Shown here piece after piece: positions 17,460 to 26,074 of a stretch of 64,000 bases of DNA. Position 1 is the first letter of the stretch. Every line of letters begins with the position of its first letter. Made by a program: the position numbers and the translations under genes. The stretch is from positions 124,001-188,000 of the forward strand of contig JAAVZX010000024.1 in assembly GCA_022791875.1 (NCBI GenBank), read 5' to 3'. Under the pieces are notes generated by a model. That model had not been told where the DNA came from. It was given only the letters and a program-made list of their open reading frames with translations, and did not search any database. Source of the stretch: Oscillibacter sp. (lineage in GTDB: Bacteria; Bacillota; Clostridia; Oscillospirales; Oscillospiraceae).

Positions 17460-18311
17460 ATGTTCAAGTACGGCGTCGCCTGCTCGCTGAATGATGTGTC
17501 CGTGACGGCCCCTATCACCCTCCGGGGCCCCATTGAGCAGCTCTGCGAGCAGGCCGGGAAGATTGGCTACGACGGCCTGGAAATCCAACTGGCAAACCCC
17601 ATGCAGTACGACTGGAAGCACATCAAAAAGGTCTGCGGCGACTACGGTCTGGAGATCACCGCTTTCGCCTCGGGCCGGGAGCTGAGCGAGAACGGGCTGT
17701 GCCTGCTGTCCGACGACGAGAGCGTGCGGAAGGCCGCGGTGGCCCGGCTCAAGGAGCATATCGACTGCGCCCGGGAGGCTGGCTGCCAGCTGATCGTGGG
17801 CTCCATGCGCAAGAACATCCCCGACCAGAGCCAGCGGGAGAAGTATTGGAACTACCACCGGGACGCGATCTTAGAGCTGGCGGACTACGCCAGGGACAAG
17901 GGCGTGCGGATCTGGGTGGAGAACATTCTCAGCTGGATCAGCAACTTCCTGAACACCATGCGGGAAGTGGAGGACTTCGTGGCCGGACTGGACCGGGACA
18001 ACGTGGGCGTCCACCTGGATACATACAGCATGAACATGGAGGACAACGACATCGCCGCCGCGTACCGCTACTGCGCCAGGCATTTGGAGTACGTCCACTT
18101 CTCCGATACGGCGCGGCTGTACCCCGGCGGGGGGAACGTGGACTTCCACAGCCACGTGCGCTGCCTGAAAGAGCTGGATTACAAGGGCTTCATCACGGTG
18201 GAGTGCGTGCCGCTGCCCACGGCGTGGGACTGCGCGGACCGGAGTTTCCGGTACATGAAGGCGATGGAGGAGATTGTGGAGATCGAAATGGCGTCCAGCC
18301 GCTTTGAGTGA
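17460..18311 (+). CDS. Sugar phosphate isomerase/epimerase (AP endonuclease 2-like TIM barrel)
   Basis: 283 residues. The xylose-isomerase-like TIM barrel fold is shown by IGYDGLEIQL (about 35), VWVEN-like IWVENILSW (metal Glu), GVHLDTYSMN (metal Asp) and GFITVECVPLP (last metal Glu). Members epimerise or isomerise sugars, keto-acids or inositols. Start ATG 17460 with AAGGGA upstream; a TTG nine bases earlier is possible. It precedes the TRAP operon and is divergent from SDR2, so it may process the imported compound. Confidence 0.83.
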   Translation: MFKYGVACSLNDVSVTAPITLRGPIEQLCEQAGKIGYDGLEIQLANPMQYDWKHIKKVCGDYGLEITAFASGRELSENGLCLLSDDESVRKAAVARLKEHIDCAREAGCQLIVGSMRKNIPDQSQREKYWNYHRDAILELADYARDKGVRIWVENILSWISNFLNTMREVEDFVAGLDRDNVGVHLDTYSMNMEDNDIAAAYRYCARHLEYVHFSDTARLYPGGGNVDFHSHVRCLKELDYKGFITVECVPLPTAWDCADRSFRYMKAMEEIVEIEMASSRFE

Positions 18312-18430
18312 GGCGGAAAGCTGTTAAAAGAGCGTGAAAAAGTTCACATTTTTCCTGTCAAGATTGTACAAATCAAATCTTTGGGCTCTGTGAGAAACGC
18401 CAAAAATGCCGGGGGAGCCGCCGCAACGTC

Positions 18431-18459
18431 TTGAAAGAAATGACAAGCTGTGTTATTTT
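18431..18459 (+). promoter_or_regulatory. Promoter of the TRAP operon
   Basis: TTGAAA (18431-18436), 17-bp spacer, TATTTT (18454-18459), leaving a roughly 115-nt leader before the first dctP. A weak stem GTGAA/TTCAC with a T-rich tail (18334-18352) upstream could end the isomerase transcript. Confidence 0.55.
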
Positions 18460-18582
18460 AGATCGCGGCTTGGCCCCCAGTACCGTCATAACAGCGTGGT
18501 TCCTGGCGGCACAGGCCAATCTTTCTTTTGCCGCGCGGGGCGCGGCCCATTCCAAACAAACCAAATATGAAGGAGTAAGTGC

Positions 18583-19683
18583 ATGATGAAAAAGAAGTTT
18601 CTGTCCCTGACCCTGGTCCTTTGCATGATCCTGGCCCTGGCCGCCTGCGGCGGCAGCGGCGGTTCCACCGGCGGCGGCTCCGGCTCCACCGGCGGCGGCG
18701 CGTCCTCCAGCGGCGACTCCGGTTCCTCCGGCGGCGGCGACAGCGCGGGCTATGACGAGCTGACCATCATCGCGGCCCACGGCGCGTCCGAGGCCACCTC
18801 CGAGCACGCCAGCTTCGTGAAATTCAAGGAGCTGGTTGAGGAGAAGTCCGGCGGCGCTGTGAAGGTGGACCTGTACCCCAACCAGCAGCTGGGCGGCGAC
18901 CGTGAGTACACGGAAGCCTGCATCCAGGGCAACGTCACCATGGGCGGCCCCTCCGCGGCCAACATGGCTCCCTTCGTCCCCGCTCTGAACGCCTTTGAAA
19001 CCCCCTTCATGGTGTCCGACCGCGAGACCATCTACAAGGCCCTGGACAGCGACGCCGGCCAGGCCCTGCTGGACTCCCTGGAGGGATCCGGCCTGAAAGG
19101 TCTGGGCTACTTCGAGAACGGCTTCCGCCAGCTGACCTGCAACAAGGAGATCAACTCCCTGTCTGACCTCAGCGGTTTGAAGATCCGCGTCATGGAGAAC
19201 GAGATCCACCTGGCCATCTGGACCGCCCTGGGCGCCAACCCCGGCCCCCTGGCCTTCGGCGAGCTGTACACCGCCCTCCAGCAGAAGTCCTTCGACGCCC
19301 AGGAGAACCCCGCCGAGCTGATCTACAACACCAAGTTCTTCGAGGTTCAGGACCACGTCTACCGCACCAACCACATCTACACCCCCTACATCATCTACAT
19401 GAACCTGGACGTGTGGAACGGCCTGAACGAGGCCACCCAGGAGCTGATCCAGGAGTGCATGGACGAGGCCGTGGCCTACTGCCGTGAGATCTGCGCCGAG
19501 AACGAGCAGAACTGCTTCAACGAGATCGACAACTCCGGCCGCAGCAAGGTCTACGATGTCAGCGAGGATCTGTACAACGAGATGGTCGCGGCCTGCGCCA
19601 GCGTGTACGACCTGGTCATCGAGAAGGCCGGCGGCACCTACGCCCAGGATCTGTGGGCGGCGGCTGGCTTCTCCCCCAACTGA
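18583..19683 (+). CDS. TRAP transporter substrate-binding lipoprotein DctP, copy 1
   Basis: Extracytoplasmic receptor of a TRAP transporter. 366 residues: signal peptide with lipobox ALAAC (Cys21), a Gly/Ser-rich tether of about 45 residues, then a DctP fold. The carboxylate-clamping Arg is in LSGLKIRVMEN, followed by GANPGPLAFGELYTALQ. First of three tandem paralogues that share long near-identical stretches at protein and DNA level. It differs most in its C-terminal lobe (CREICAENEQNCFNEIDN, SPN end). The ligand is expected to be an organic or sugar acid. Confidence 0.92.
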   Translation: MMKKKFLSLTLVLCMILALAACGGSGGSTGGGSGSTGGGASSSGDSGSSGGGDSAGYDELTIIAAHGASEATSEHASFVKFKELVEEKSGGAVKVDLYPNQQLGGDREYTEACIQGNVTMGGPSAANMAPFVPALNAFETPFMVSDRETIYKALDSDAGQALLDSLEGSGLKGLGYFENGFRQLTCNKEINSLSDLSGLKIRVMENEIHLAIWTALGANPGPLAFGELYTALQQKSFDAQENPAELIYNTKFFEVQDHVYRTNHIYTPYIIYMNLDVWNGLNEATQELIQECMDEAVAYCREICAENEQNCFNEIDNSGRSKVYDVSEDLYNEMVAACASVYDLVIEKAGGTYAQDLWAAAGFSPN

Positions 19684-19758
19684 TCGAGGCTTCCCTGCGC
19701 CTGAGCGCGCGTGATTTCCCCGCACGAATACAACATTCTTAAAGGAGCGAGCATTTCC

Positions 19759-20868
19759 ATGAAGAAGACTCTGGCATTGATTCTGACCCTGTGCATGATT
19801 CTGGCCCTGGCCGCCTGCGGCGGCGGTTCCTCCTCCGGCGGCGCTTCCAGTGACGCTGGTTCCTCCTCCGGCGGCGGCGCTTCCGCCCCCAGCGGCGGCG
19901 GTTCCTCCGATGCCGCGCCCAGCGGCGACGAGTACACCCCTGTTGACATCATCCTGGCCCACGGCTGCACCGAGACCACGGCTGAGCACGCCAGCTTCCA
20001 GCTCTTCGAGCAGCTGGTGGAGGAGCGCTCCGGCGGCGTGGTGAACATCGACATCTACCCCAACCAGCAGCTGGGCGGCGACCGTGAGTACACGGAAGCC
20101 TGCGTCCAGGGCAACGTCACCATGGGCGGTCCCTCTACCTCCAACATGGCCGCCTTCGTCCCCGCCCTGAACGCCTTTGACGCCCCCTTCGTGTTCACCA
20201 GCTACGAGGATGTCTACAAGGCCCTGGACAGCGACGCCGGTCAGGCCCTGCTGGACTCCCTGGAGGTCTCCAACCTCAAGGGCCTGGGCTACTTCGAGAA
20301 CGGCTTCCGGAACCTGACCATCAACGGTGAGGTCAACCACCTGTCCGACATCAAGGGCCTGAAAATCCGCACCATGGAGAACGAGGTCCACCTGGCCATC
20401 TGGCAGGCCCTGGGCGCCAACCCCGGCCCCCTGGCCTTCGGCGAGCTGTACACCGCTCTCCAGCAGGGCTCCTTCGACGCCCAGGAGAACCCCCTGGAGC
20501 AGATCTACAACAACAAGTTCTGGGAGGTCAACGACCACGTCTACCTGACCCAGCACGTCTACACCCCCTACATCATCTACATGAACCTGGACGTGTGGAA
20601 CAGCCTCAACGAGGCCACCCAGAACCTGATCCAGGAGTGCGTGGACGAGGCCGTGGAGCACAACCGCGCCCTGTGCGCCGAGAACAACCTCAAGTGCACC
20701 GACGGCATCAACAACTCCGGCAAGAGCAAGGTCTACGAGGCCAGCGCCGAGCTCCATGACGAGATGGTCGCCGCCTGCGCCGACGCGGGCATCTATGACC
20801 TGGTCATCGAGAAATCCGGCGGCACCTACGCTCAGGACTTCTTCGCCGCGGCGGGCTTCACCTATTGA
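19759..20868 (+). CDS. TRAP transporter substrate-binding lipoprotein DctP, copy 2
   Basis: 369 residues; lipobox ALAAC, Gly/Ser/Ala tether, mature domain beginning DIILAHGCTETTAEHASF. Clamp Arg in KGLKIRTMENEVH. Closest to copy 3 in the C-terminal lobe (CAENNLKCTDGINNSGKS, EKSGGTYAQDFFAAAGFTY). Start is ATG 19759 with AAAGGAG upstream. Separated from copies 1 and 3 by 75 and 80 bp with no terminator. Confidence 0.92.
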   Translation: MKKTLALILTLCMILALAACGGGSSSGGASSDAGSSSGGGASAPSGGGSSDAAPSGDEYTPVDIILAHGCTETTAEHASFQLFEQLVEERSGGVVNIDIYPNQQLGGDREYTEACVQGNVTMGGPSTSNMAAFVPALNAFDAPFVFTSYEDVYKALDSDAGQALLDSLEVSNLKGLGYFENGFRNLTINGEVNHLSDIKGLKIRTMENEVHLAIWQALGANPGPLAFGELYTALQQGSFDAQENPLEQIYNNKFWEVNDHVYLTQHVYTPYIIYMNLDVWNSLNEATQNLIQECVDEAVEHNRALCAENNLKCTDGINNSGKSKVYEASAELHDEMVAACADAGIYDLVIEKSGGTYAQDFFAAAGFTY

Positions 20869-20948
20869 TTCCGGCCCGGACCCTTTGAATCGACTGGTTT
20901 TGAATCCTCTGATCCAAATACACTCTGATTTGTAAGGAGAACATCTGC

Positions 20949-22040
20949 ATGAAAAAAGCGCTGGCACTGATTCTGACCCTGTGCATGATCCTGGCCCTGA
21001 CCGCCTGCGGCGGCGGGTCCTCCAACGGCGGCGGCGCGTCCAACGGCGGCTCCGCCCCTTCCGGCGGTTCCTCCTCCGGCGGCGACGCGGACGGCGGCTC
21101 TGAGTACACTTCCGTCAACATCATCGCGGCCCACGGCGCGACGGAAACCACCTCTATGCACCTCTCCTGGCTCAAACTGGAGGAAATGCTGGAGGAGCGC
21201 TCCGGCGGCGCTGTCACCGTGGACATCTACCCCAACCAGCAGCTGGGCGGCGACCGGGAGTTTACCGAGTCCGCCGTGCAGGGCAACGTGACCATGGGCT
21301 CCCCCTCTCCCGCGGCCATCACCGCCATGATCCCCTCCCTGAACGTCTACGACGCGCCCTTCATGTTCCCGGATTACGAGACGGCTTACAAGGCGCTGGA
21401 CAGCGACGCGGGGCAGGCGCTTCTGGACTCCATGGAGACGGTGGGCCTCAAGGGCCTGGGCGCTTATGAGAACGGCTTCCGGAATCTGACCTGCAACAAG
21501 GACGTGAACTCCCTGGACGATTTGAAGGGCCTGAAAATCCGCACTATGGAGAGCGAAGTGCATCTGGCCATCTGGCAGGCCCTGGGCGCGAACCCCGGCC
21601 CTCTGGCCTTTGGCGAGCTGTATACCGCCCTCCAGCAGGGAGCCTTTGACGCCCAGGAGAACCCCCTGGAGCAGATTTACAACAACAAGCTCCACGAGGT
21701 CCAGAATCACGTCTATCTGACCCAGCATGTCTACACCCCGTACATCATCTACATCAACCTGGATGTCTGGAACAGCCTCAACGAGGCGACGCAGGAGCTG
21801 ATTCAGACCTGCGTGGATGAGTCCGTGGCCTACAACCGTGAGCTGTGCGCCGAGAACAACCTCAAGTGTACCGACGGCATCAACAACTCCGGCAAGAGCC
21901 AGGTCTACGAAGTCAGCGAGGAATTGCGCCAGGCCATGATCGCCGCCTGCAACGAGGCGGGCATCTACGACCTGGTCATCGAGAAATCCGGCGGCACCTA
22001 TGCCCAGGACTTTTTCGACGCCGCAGGCTTCACCTACTGA
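20949..22040 (+). CDS. TRAP transporter substrate-binding lipoprotein DctP, copy 3
   Basis: 363 residues; lipobox ALTAC, Gly/Ser/Asn tether, clamp Arg in KGLKIRTMESEVH. N-terminal lobe differs from copies 1 and 2 (ETTSMHLSWLKLEEMLEE, SPSPAAITAMIPSLNVYDAPFMF), the part lining the ligand cleft, which suggests changed specificity. Precedes the membrane subunits by 131 bp including a strong hairpin. Confidence 0.92.
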   Translation: MKKALALILTLCMILALTACGGGSSNGGGASNGGSAPSGGSSSGGDADGGSEYTSVNIIAAHGATETTSMHLSWLKLEEMLEERSGGAVTVDIYPNQQLGGDREFTESAVQGNVTMGSPSPAAITAMIPSLNVYDAPFMFPDYETAYKALDSDAGQALLDSMETVGLKGLGAYENGFRNLTCNKDVNSLDDLKGLKIRTMESEVHLAIWQALGANPGPLAFGELYTALQQGAFDAQENPLEQIYNNKLHEVQNHVYLTQHVYTPYIIYINLDVWNSLNEATQELIQTCVDESVAYNRELCAENNLKCTDGINNSGKSQVYEVSEELRQAMIAACNEAGIYDLVIEKSGGTYAQDFFDAAGFTY

Positions 22041-22073
22041 GTTCAACTGCCCGGATGGCGGGCAGAGCCCCGG

Positions 22074-22103
22074 GGGAGAAACTGCCGCAGGGCAGTTTCT
22101 CCC
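22074..22103 (+). other. Intercistronic hairpin between dctP3 and dctQ
   Basis: Perfect 13-bp stem GGGAGAAACTGCC / GGCAGTTTCTCCC with a 4-nt loop and no T-run. Likely an RNA-stability or processing element allowing receptors to outnumber membrane subunits (inference). Confidence 0.7.
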
Positions 22104-22171
22104 ATCCTGGGACCCGCAAAGAACCCGTTAAGAAGTGTGATATGATATAAAGAAAGGTGGTCAGTCGGGGA

Positions 22172-22651
22172 ATGAAACTACTCCGTTTTCTGGACGACAA
22201 CTTGGAAAAAATGCTCTGCACGATTACCCTGGCCCTCATGAGCGCCATCATCGTGCTCCAGGTCTTCTTCCGCTATGTTCTGAACAACTCCCTCGCATGG
22301 TCCGAGGAGCTGGCGCGCTATCTCTTCATTTGGACGATTTATATCGGCATCAGCTACGGCGTCAAGATGGATAAGCACGTCGCCGTGGACGCCGTCTATG
22401 CTTATATGCCCAAGGGCGTGAAGAAATACTACGCCATGGTGGCCTATGCCCTGTTCACAATCTTCGCCGTCCTGGTGATCTACTACGGCGTCACCGTCGT
22501 GGGAATGCAGATCACCAGCGGCCAGGTGTCCCCCGCCATGGGCCTGCCCATGCAGTACGTATACGTGGCTCCGGTGGTCGGCATGGTGCTGACGGTGATC
22601 CGTCTGGTGCAGAAGATTATCGAGGCCGCCAAGGCCGAAGAGTGGGAATGA
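22172..22651 (+). CDS. dctQ: TRAP transporter small permease DctQ
   Basis: About 159 residues with four transmembrane segments; the family motif FFRYVLNNSLAWSEELARYLFIW is present at about 33-55. Start ATG 22172 preferred (AAAGGTGG upstream) over GTG 22157. It joins DctM and the DctP receptors in a sodium-driven importer. Confidence 0.9.
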   Translation: MKLLRFLDDNLEKMLCTITLALMSAIIVLQVFFRYVLNNSLAWSEELARYLFIWTIYIGISYGVKMDKHVAVDAVYAYMPKGVKKYYAMVAYALFTIFAVLVIYYGVTVVGMQITSGQVSPAMGLPMQYVYVAPVVGMVLTVIRLVQKIIEAAKAEEWE

Positions 22652-22665
22652 AAGGAGAGAGATAA

Positions 22666-23949
22666 ATGGCAGTTGCAATTCTGTTCGGAAGTTTTATCCT
22701 TCTGTTGATTCTCCGCGTTCCCATCGGTATTGCCCTGGGTATGTCCAGCTTCCTGGCCATCTTCACCAGCGGCGTGGTCCAGCCCACCTACCTGGCTCAG
22801 GGCCTGGTGACGGGCACCGACTCCTTCCCCCTCATGGCTGTGCCCTTCTTCATGCTGGCCGGTGAGCTCATGGCAACCGGCGGCATTTCCCGGCGGCTGC
22901 TGAATATCGCGGACGCCTTCCTGGGACGGAAGTACGGCGGTCTGGCGCTGGTTACTATCGTGGCCTGCATGTTCTTCGCCGCGATCTCCGGTTCCGGCCC
23001 CGCCACCGTGGCGGCTATCGGCGGTCTGACCATCCCCAGCATGTTGAAGCAGGGCTATGACCGCCCCTATTGCAGTGCCATCACCGCTGCCGCCGGTTCC
23101 ATCGGCGTCATCATCCCGCCCTCCATCCCCATGGTTATGTACGCCGTGGCGACGGGCGCCTCTGTCGGCGCCATGTTCCTGGGCGGCATGATCCCCGGCA
23201 TCCTGATCGGCGTGTCCCTGTGCATCTACAGCAGCGTGTACTGCAAGAAGCGCAACTACATCAACGTGGAGGCGAAGCCCTTCTCCTGGAGCCATGTGTT
23301 CCACACCCTCAAGGACGGCATCTGGGCGCTCCTGGTGCCCGTGATCATCCTGGGCGGCATCTACGGCGGCATTTTCACCCCCACCGAGGCCGCTGCCGTG
23401 GCCGTGGCTTACGGTCTGGTCGTGGGCCTGTTTGTGTACCGCGACCTGAAATTCAATGACCTGTACCGCATTTTCAGCAACGCGGCCCTGACCACCGCCA
23501 CCGTTCTGATCATCCTGGGCACGGCCACCACCTTCGGCCGCATCCTGACCCTCCAGCGCGTGCCCACCATGATTGCCGACGCCTTCACCTCCATCAGCGA
23601 CAGCAAGTATGTCCTGCTGATCCTGATCAACCTGCTCCTTCTGGTGGTGGGCTGCTTCATGGAGACGAACGCCGCCATCATCATCCTGGCCCCCATCTTC
23701 CTGCCCATCGTGGAAGCGGCTGGCGTAAACGACGTCCACTTCGGCATTATCATGGTCGTAAACCTGGCCATCGGCTTCGTGACCCCGCCTCTGGGCGTGA
23801 ACCTGTTCGTGGCCTGCAACACCGCCGGCGCGAAGCTGGAGGAAATCGTCAAGGGCATTATCCCCATCCTGGGCGTCATGATCCTGGACCTGATCCTGAT
23901 CACCTACATCGAGCCTATCTGCATGTTGCTGCCGAACCTCATGTATTGA
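22666..23949 (+). CDS. dctM: TRAP transporter large permease DctM
   Basis: 427 residues, twelve or so hydrophobic segments. Family motifs: PFFMLAGELMATGGISRRLLN, FFAAISGSGPATVAAIG, PPSIPMVMYAVATGASVGAMFLGG, FTPTEAAAVAVAYG and NLAIGFVTPPLGVNLF. It carries the sodium-coupled translocation path. AAAGGAG start signal; terminator directly after. One permease pair thus serves three receptors. Confidence 0.95.
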   Translation: MAVAILFGSFILLLILRVPIGIALGMSSFLAIFTSGVVQPTYLAQGLVTGTDSFPLMAVPFFMLAGELMATGGISRRLLNIADAFLGRKYGGLALVTIVACMFFAAISGSGPATVAAIGGLTIPSMLKQGYDRPYCSAITAAAGSIGVIIPPSIPMVMYAVATGASVGAMFLGGMIPGILIGVSLCIYSSVYCKKRNYINVEAKPFSWSHVFHTLKDGIWALLVPVIILGGIYGGIFTPTEAAAVAVAYGLVVGLFVYRDLKFNDLYRIFSNAALTTATVLIILGTATTFGRILTLQRVPTMIADAFTSISDSKYVLLILINLLLLVVGCFMETNAAIIILAPIFLPIVEAAGVNDVHFGIIMVVNLAIGFVTPPLGVNLFVACNTAGAKLEEIVKGIIPILGVMILDLILITYIEPICMLLPNLMY

Positions 23950-23964
23950 GAAGTGCTGTGCAGT

Positions 23965-24002
23965 AAAAAATCCGGGAAGGTTGGACCTTCCCGGATTTTT
24001 TT
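23965..24002 (+). terminator. TRAP operon terminator
   Basis: AAAAAATCCGGGAAGG / CCTTCCCGGATTTTTTT with a 5-nt loop. Confidence 0.93.
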
Positions 24003-24321
24003 GCCTCCGGCGGCTTCCTTTTCTCGAGAGAAAAGGAAGCGAAAAGAGCTTTAACTCGACGCGAATCCGGTGGTTGATGTGGCCTTTGCGCCGGAACGGG
24101 GTGCTGTGCATGTGGTCCTTACCTCTGTCGAGGCAAGGACCACAGATTTTGTATAAAAGAAAATTGTGGGGCATACCGAAAAGGTATGCCCCACACGCAG
24201 GCACGTGGTTACTACGCAACAGCCTTCAACACCCACCAGATTCGCGTCGAGTTAAAAAGTTCTTTTGCTTACTTTTCTTTCAAGAAAAGTAAGCCGCCGG
24301 AGGCCCCCCGTATGCAGGCAC
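24003..24321. repeat. Family B element, complete copy B2
   Basis: Both ends present: GCCTCCGGCGG plus stem GGCTTCC../..GGAAGC on the left, GCTTAC../..GTAAGC plus CCGCCGGAGGCCCCCCGT on the right. Both ends carry the ACTCGACGCGAATC subterminal motif (end type I). Internal hairpins at 24112-24143 (32 nt, GTGGTCCTT arms) and 24166-24194 (29 nt, GTGGGGCATACC arms). Ends with GCAGGCACC at the fadR stop codon. Confidence 0.92.
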
Positions 24322-25044
24322 CTACAGCGCCTCCAATTGTGCCGCCCGGACGCTCAGACGCTGATCGACCAAGTTGAAGTGCTCGTCGATGGCGGCGAAG
24401 CCCTCTGCCAGGTTCCCCGTAAGCACGGCCTCCACCATGGTCCGGTGCGCCGCCAGCAGCTTTTCCCGCCGGTCCGCGTCTGTCATGATGTCCAGGCGCA
24501 GGTCCGCGATGAAGCGATCCATCACATCCGACAGCGCGTTTAGGACCTCTACAAACAACACGTTCCCCGATGCCCGCGCAATCGTGTAATGCAGCTGCTT
24601 GTCCAGTGCCACGTTCCGCGCCTCGCTCCCGCCCGCCAGGTCCAGGAGGGAGATAATGCCCGCCAGCTCTTCCCGATCCGCCTCCGAGGCGTTCGCCACC
24701 GCCAGCGCCAAGGCGTGCCGCTCGATGGCGTAGCGCAGCTGGCTTACCTGCTGGAAGCTCAGCTCCTTGAGCAGGAACATGATGGACATGGTTTCCACCA
24801 GCGTGGACTCGAAGTTGGCGGCGATGAAGTGCCCCGCCCCCTGGGTGCTGACGGTGGTGCCCATGATTTCCAGAATCCGGAGGGCCTCCCGCACGGAGTT
24901 CCGGCCCACGTTCAAACGCTCCGCCAGCGCCCGTTCCGGAGGCAGGCGGGAGCCGATCCGCAGATTCCCCGCCCGAATTTCCTGCTTGATGTACTCGATG
25001 ACCCTCACATATGCCCGCTGGGCGTCCGGATGGTTCTGTTCCAT
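24322..25044 (-). CDS. FadR/GntR-family regulator (FCD domain)
   Basis: 240 residues: winged helix ([31 protein letters not shown]) and an all-helical FCD domain with metal-binding type residues (the [13 protein letters not shown] helix, [24 protein letters not shown]). Such regulators sense lactate, glycolate or other acids. Last gene behind glcD-acd-etfB-etfA on the same strand; two sites with the FCD-type core TTGGT-N3-ACCAA flank the operon promoter, so autoregulated control by the oxidised acid is likely. Confidence 0.92.
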   Translation of the reverse strand: MEQNHPDAQRAYVRVIEYIKQEIRAGNLRIGSRLPPERALAERLNVGRNSVREALRILEIMGTTVSTQGAGHFIAANFESTLVETMSIMFLLKELSFQQVSQLRYAIERHALALAVANASEADREELAGIISLLDLAGGSEARNVALDKQLHYTIARASGNVLFVEVLNALSDVMDRFIADLRLDIMTDADRREKLLAAHRTMVEAVLTGNLAEGFAAIDEHFNLVDQRLSVRAAQLEAL

Positions 25045-25063
25045 AGCGCGTCCCTTCTGTAAA

Positions 25064-25100
25064 GCGCGGCCTGACGCCGGGTTGCAGCGTCAGGCCGCGC
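25064..25100. terminator. Strong hairpin between etfA and fadR
   Basis: Perfect 14-bp arms GCGCGGCCTGACGC / GCGTCAGGCCGCGC with a 9-nt loop and no T-run. Could partially terminate or stabilise the transcript, lowering regulator output. Confidence 0.55.
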
Positions 25101-25122
25101 GGTCCGTTGGGCTTGAAGGTGC

Positions 25123-26061
25123 TCAGCTTCTGCGGGCTTTGATCTCCTCAATCATGAGAGGCAGAACGTCGTTTACGTTCCCCACGATGCCCACGTCGGC
25201 CACGTCGAAGATGGGGGCGTCCTCATCCTTGTTGATGGCCACGATGTACCCGGACCCGGTCATGCCGGACACGTGCTGCATGGCCCCGGAGATGCCGCAG
25301 GCGATGTACAGCTTGGGGGCCACGATCTTGCCGGACTGGCCCACCTGATGGTTCCGGGGCACCCAGCCGTCCTCGATGGCGGGGCGGCTCGCGCCGACCA
25401 CGCCGCCCAGCAGTTCTGCCAGCTCATGGACCAGCTTGAAGTTCTCCGCGCTGCCCATGCCCCGGCCTCCGGCCACGATGACCTCCGCGTCCTCCAAATT
25501 GACGCTCTCCGCCAGCTCCTTGACGGTTTCCTTAATGACGGCCCGCAGTTCGCTGGAATCGGCCTCCACGGCCTCCACGGGCACGGTGCGGCCAGCCTGT
25601 TCCTCCGGCTTGCCGAAGGTCCCGGAGCGGACGGTCACGACGCTCCGGCCCTCCGCGGCCACAGTCTCCTGGAGGGAGCCGCCGTAGATGGAGCGGACCC
25701 AGCCGTTCTCGTTCAGGTCCATAGCGTCGGTGACGCAGCCCGCGCCCAGCTTCGCGGACACGCGGGCGGCCAGCTCCTTGCCGTCCCGGGTGGAGCCCAG
25801 CACCAGGCAGGGGGCCTCATAGCGGCTGCAGAGGTCCGCCAGGATGTTGGCGTAAGCCTCGGCCTGGAAAGCATCGGCGGCGACGGTGAGCACGGCGTCC
25901 GCGCCCCAGGCCCCGGCGGCATTTGCCGCAGAGGCGTCGCCGATGAACACGGCGGCGACGGGCTTGCCCAGCTTCTTGGCGGCGTTGAGGGCCTCCAGGG
26001 AAACCTTGACGATCTGGCCGTCCGCGGCCTCAAGATAAACCAAAATCATGCCTTTTTCCAT
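25123..26061 (-). CDS. etfA: Electron transfer flavoprotein subunit alpha
   Basis: 312 residues. Carries the conserved C-terminal FAD domain: [43 protein letters not shown] and [19 protein letters not shown]. No N-terminal ferredoxin domain, unlike LctC of lactate-confurcating complexes. Start ATG 26061 with AAGGGGG. Takes electrons from the neighbouring acyl-CoA dehydrogenase and/or GlcD-type enzyme. Confidence 0.95.
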   Translation of the reverse strand: MEKGMILVYLEAADGQIVKVSLEALNAAKKLGKPVAAVFIGDASAANAAGAWGADAVLTVAADAFQAEAYANILADLCSRYEAPCLVLGSTRDGKELAARVSAKLGAGCVTDAMDLNENGWVRSIYGGSLQETVAAEGRSVVTVRSGTFGKPEEQAGRTVPVEAVEADSSELRAVIKETVKELAESVNLEDAEVIVAGGRGMGSAENFKLVHELAELLGGVVGASRPAIEDGWVPRNHQVGQSGKIVAPKLYIACGISGAMQHVSGMTGSGYIVAINKDEDAPIFDVADVGIVGNVNDVLPLMIEEIKARRS

Positions 26062-26074
26062 CGTCTTATCCCCC

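Noticed and set aside
13535..18311. Calling the sugar cluster a sulfoquinovose (sulfo-transaldolase) pathway
   Set aside because: The gene types are partly reminiscent, but no diagnostic enzyme, sulfoquinovosidase or sulfonate exporter was recognised, so the name would be unsupported.
18373..20967. Very long open frame antisense to the DctP genes (about 860 codons)
   Set aside because: It is the shadow of GC-rich, codon-biased genes on the other strand, lacks family motifs, crosses three separate genes and has low-complexity Gly/Val/Asp composition.
24112..24194. Internal hairpins of family B as ordinary transcription terminators
   Set aside because: They lack consistent T-runs, occur in pairs, and true terminators are already present next to several of these genes.
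22483..24219. Long antisense frame over dctM
   Set aside because: His/Asp/Gln-rich composition typical of a reverse-strand shadow; DctM motifs on the plus strand are complete.
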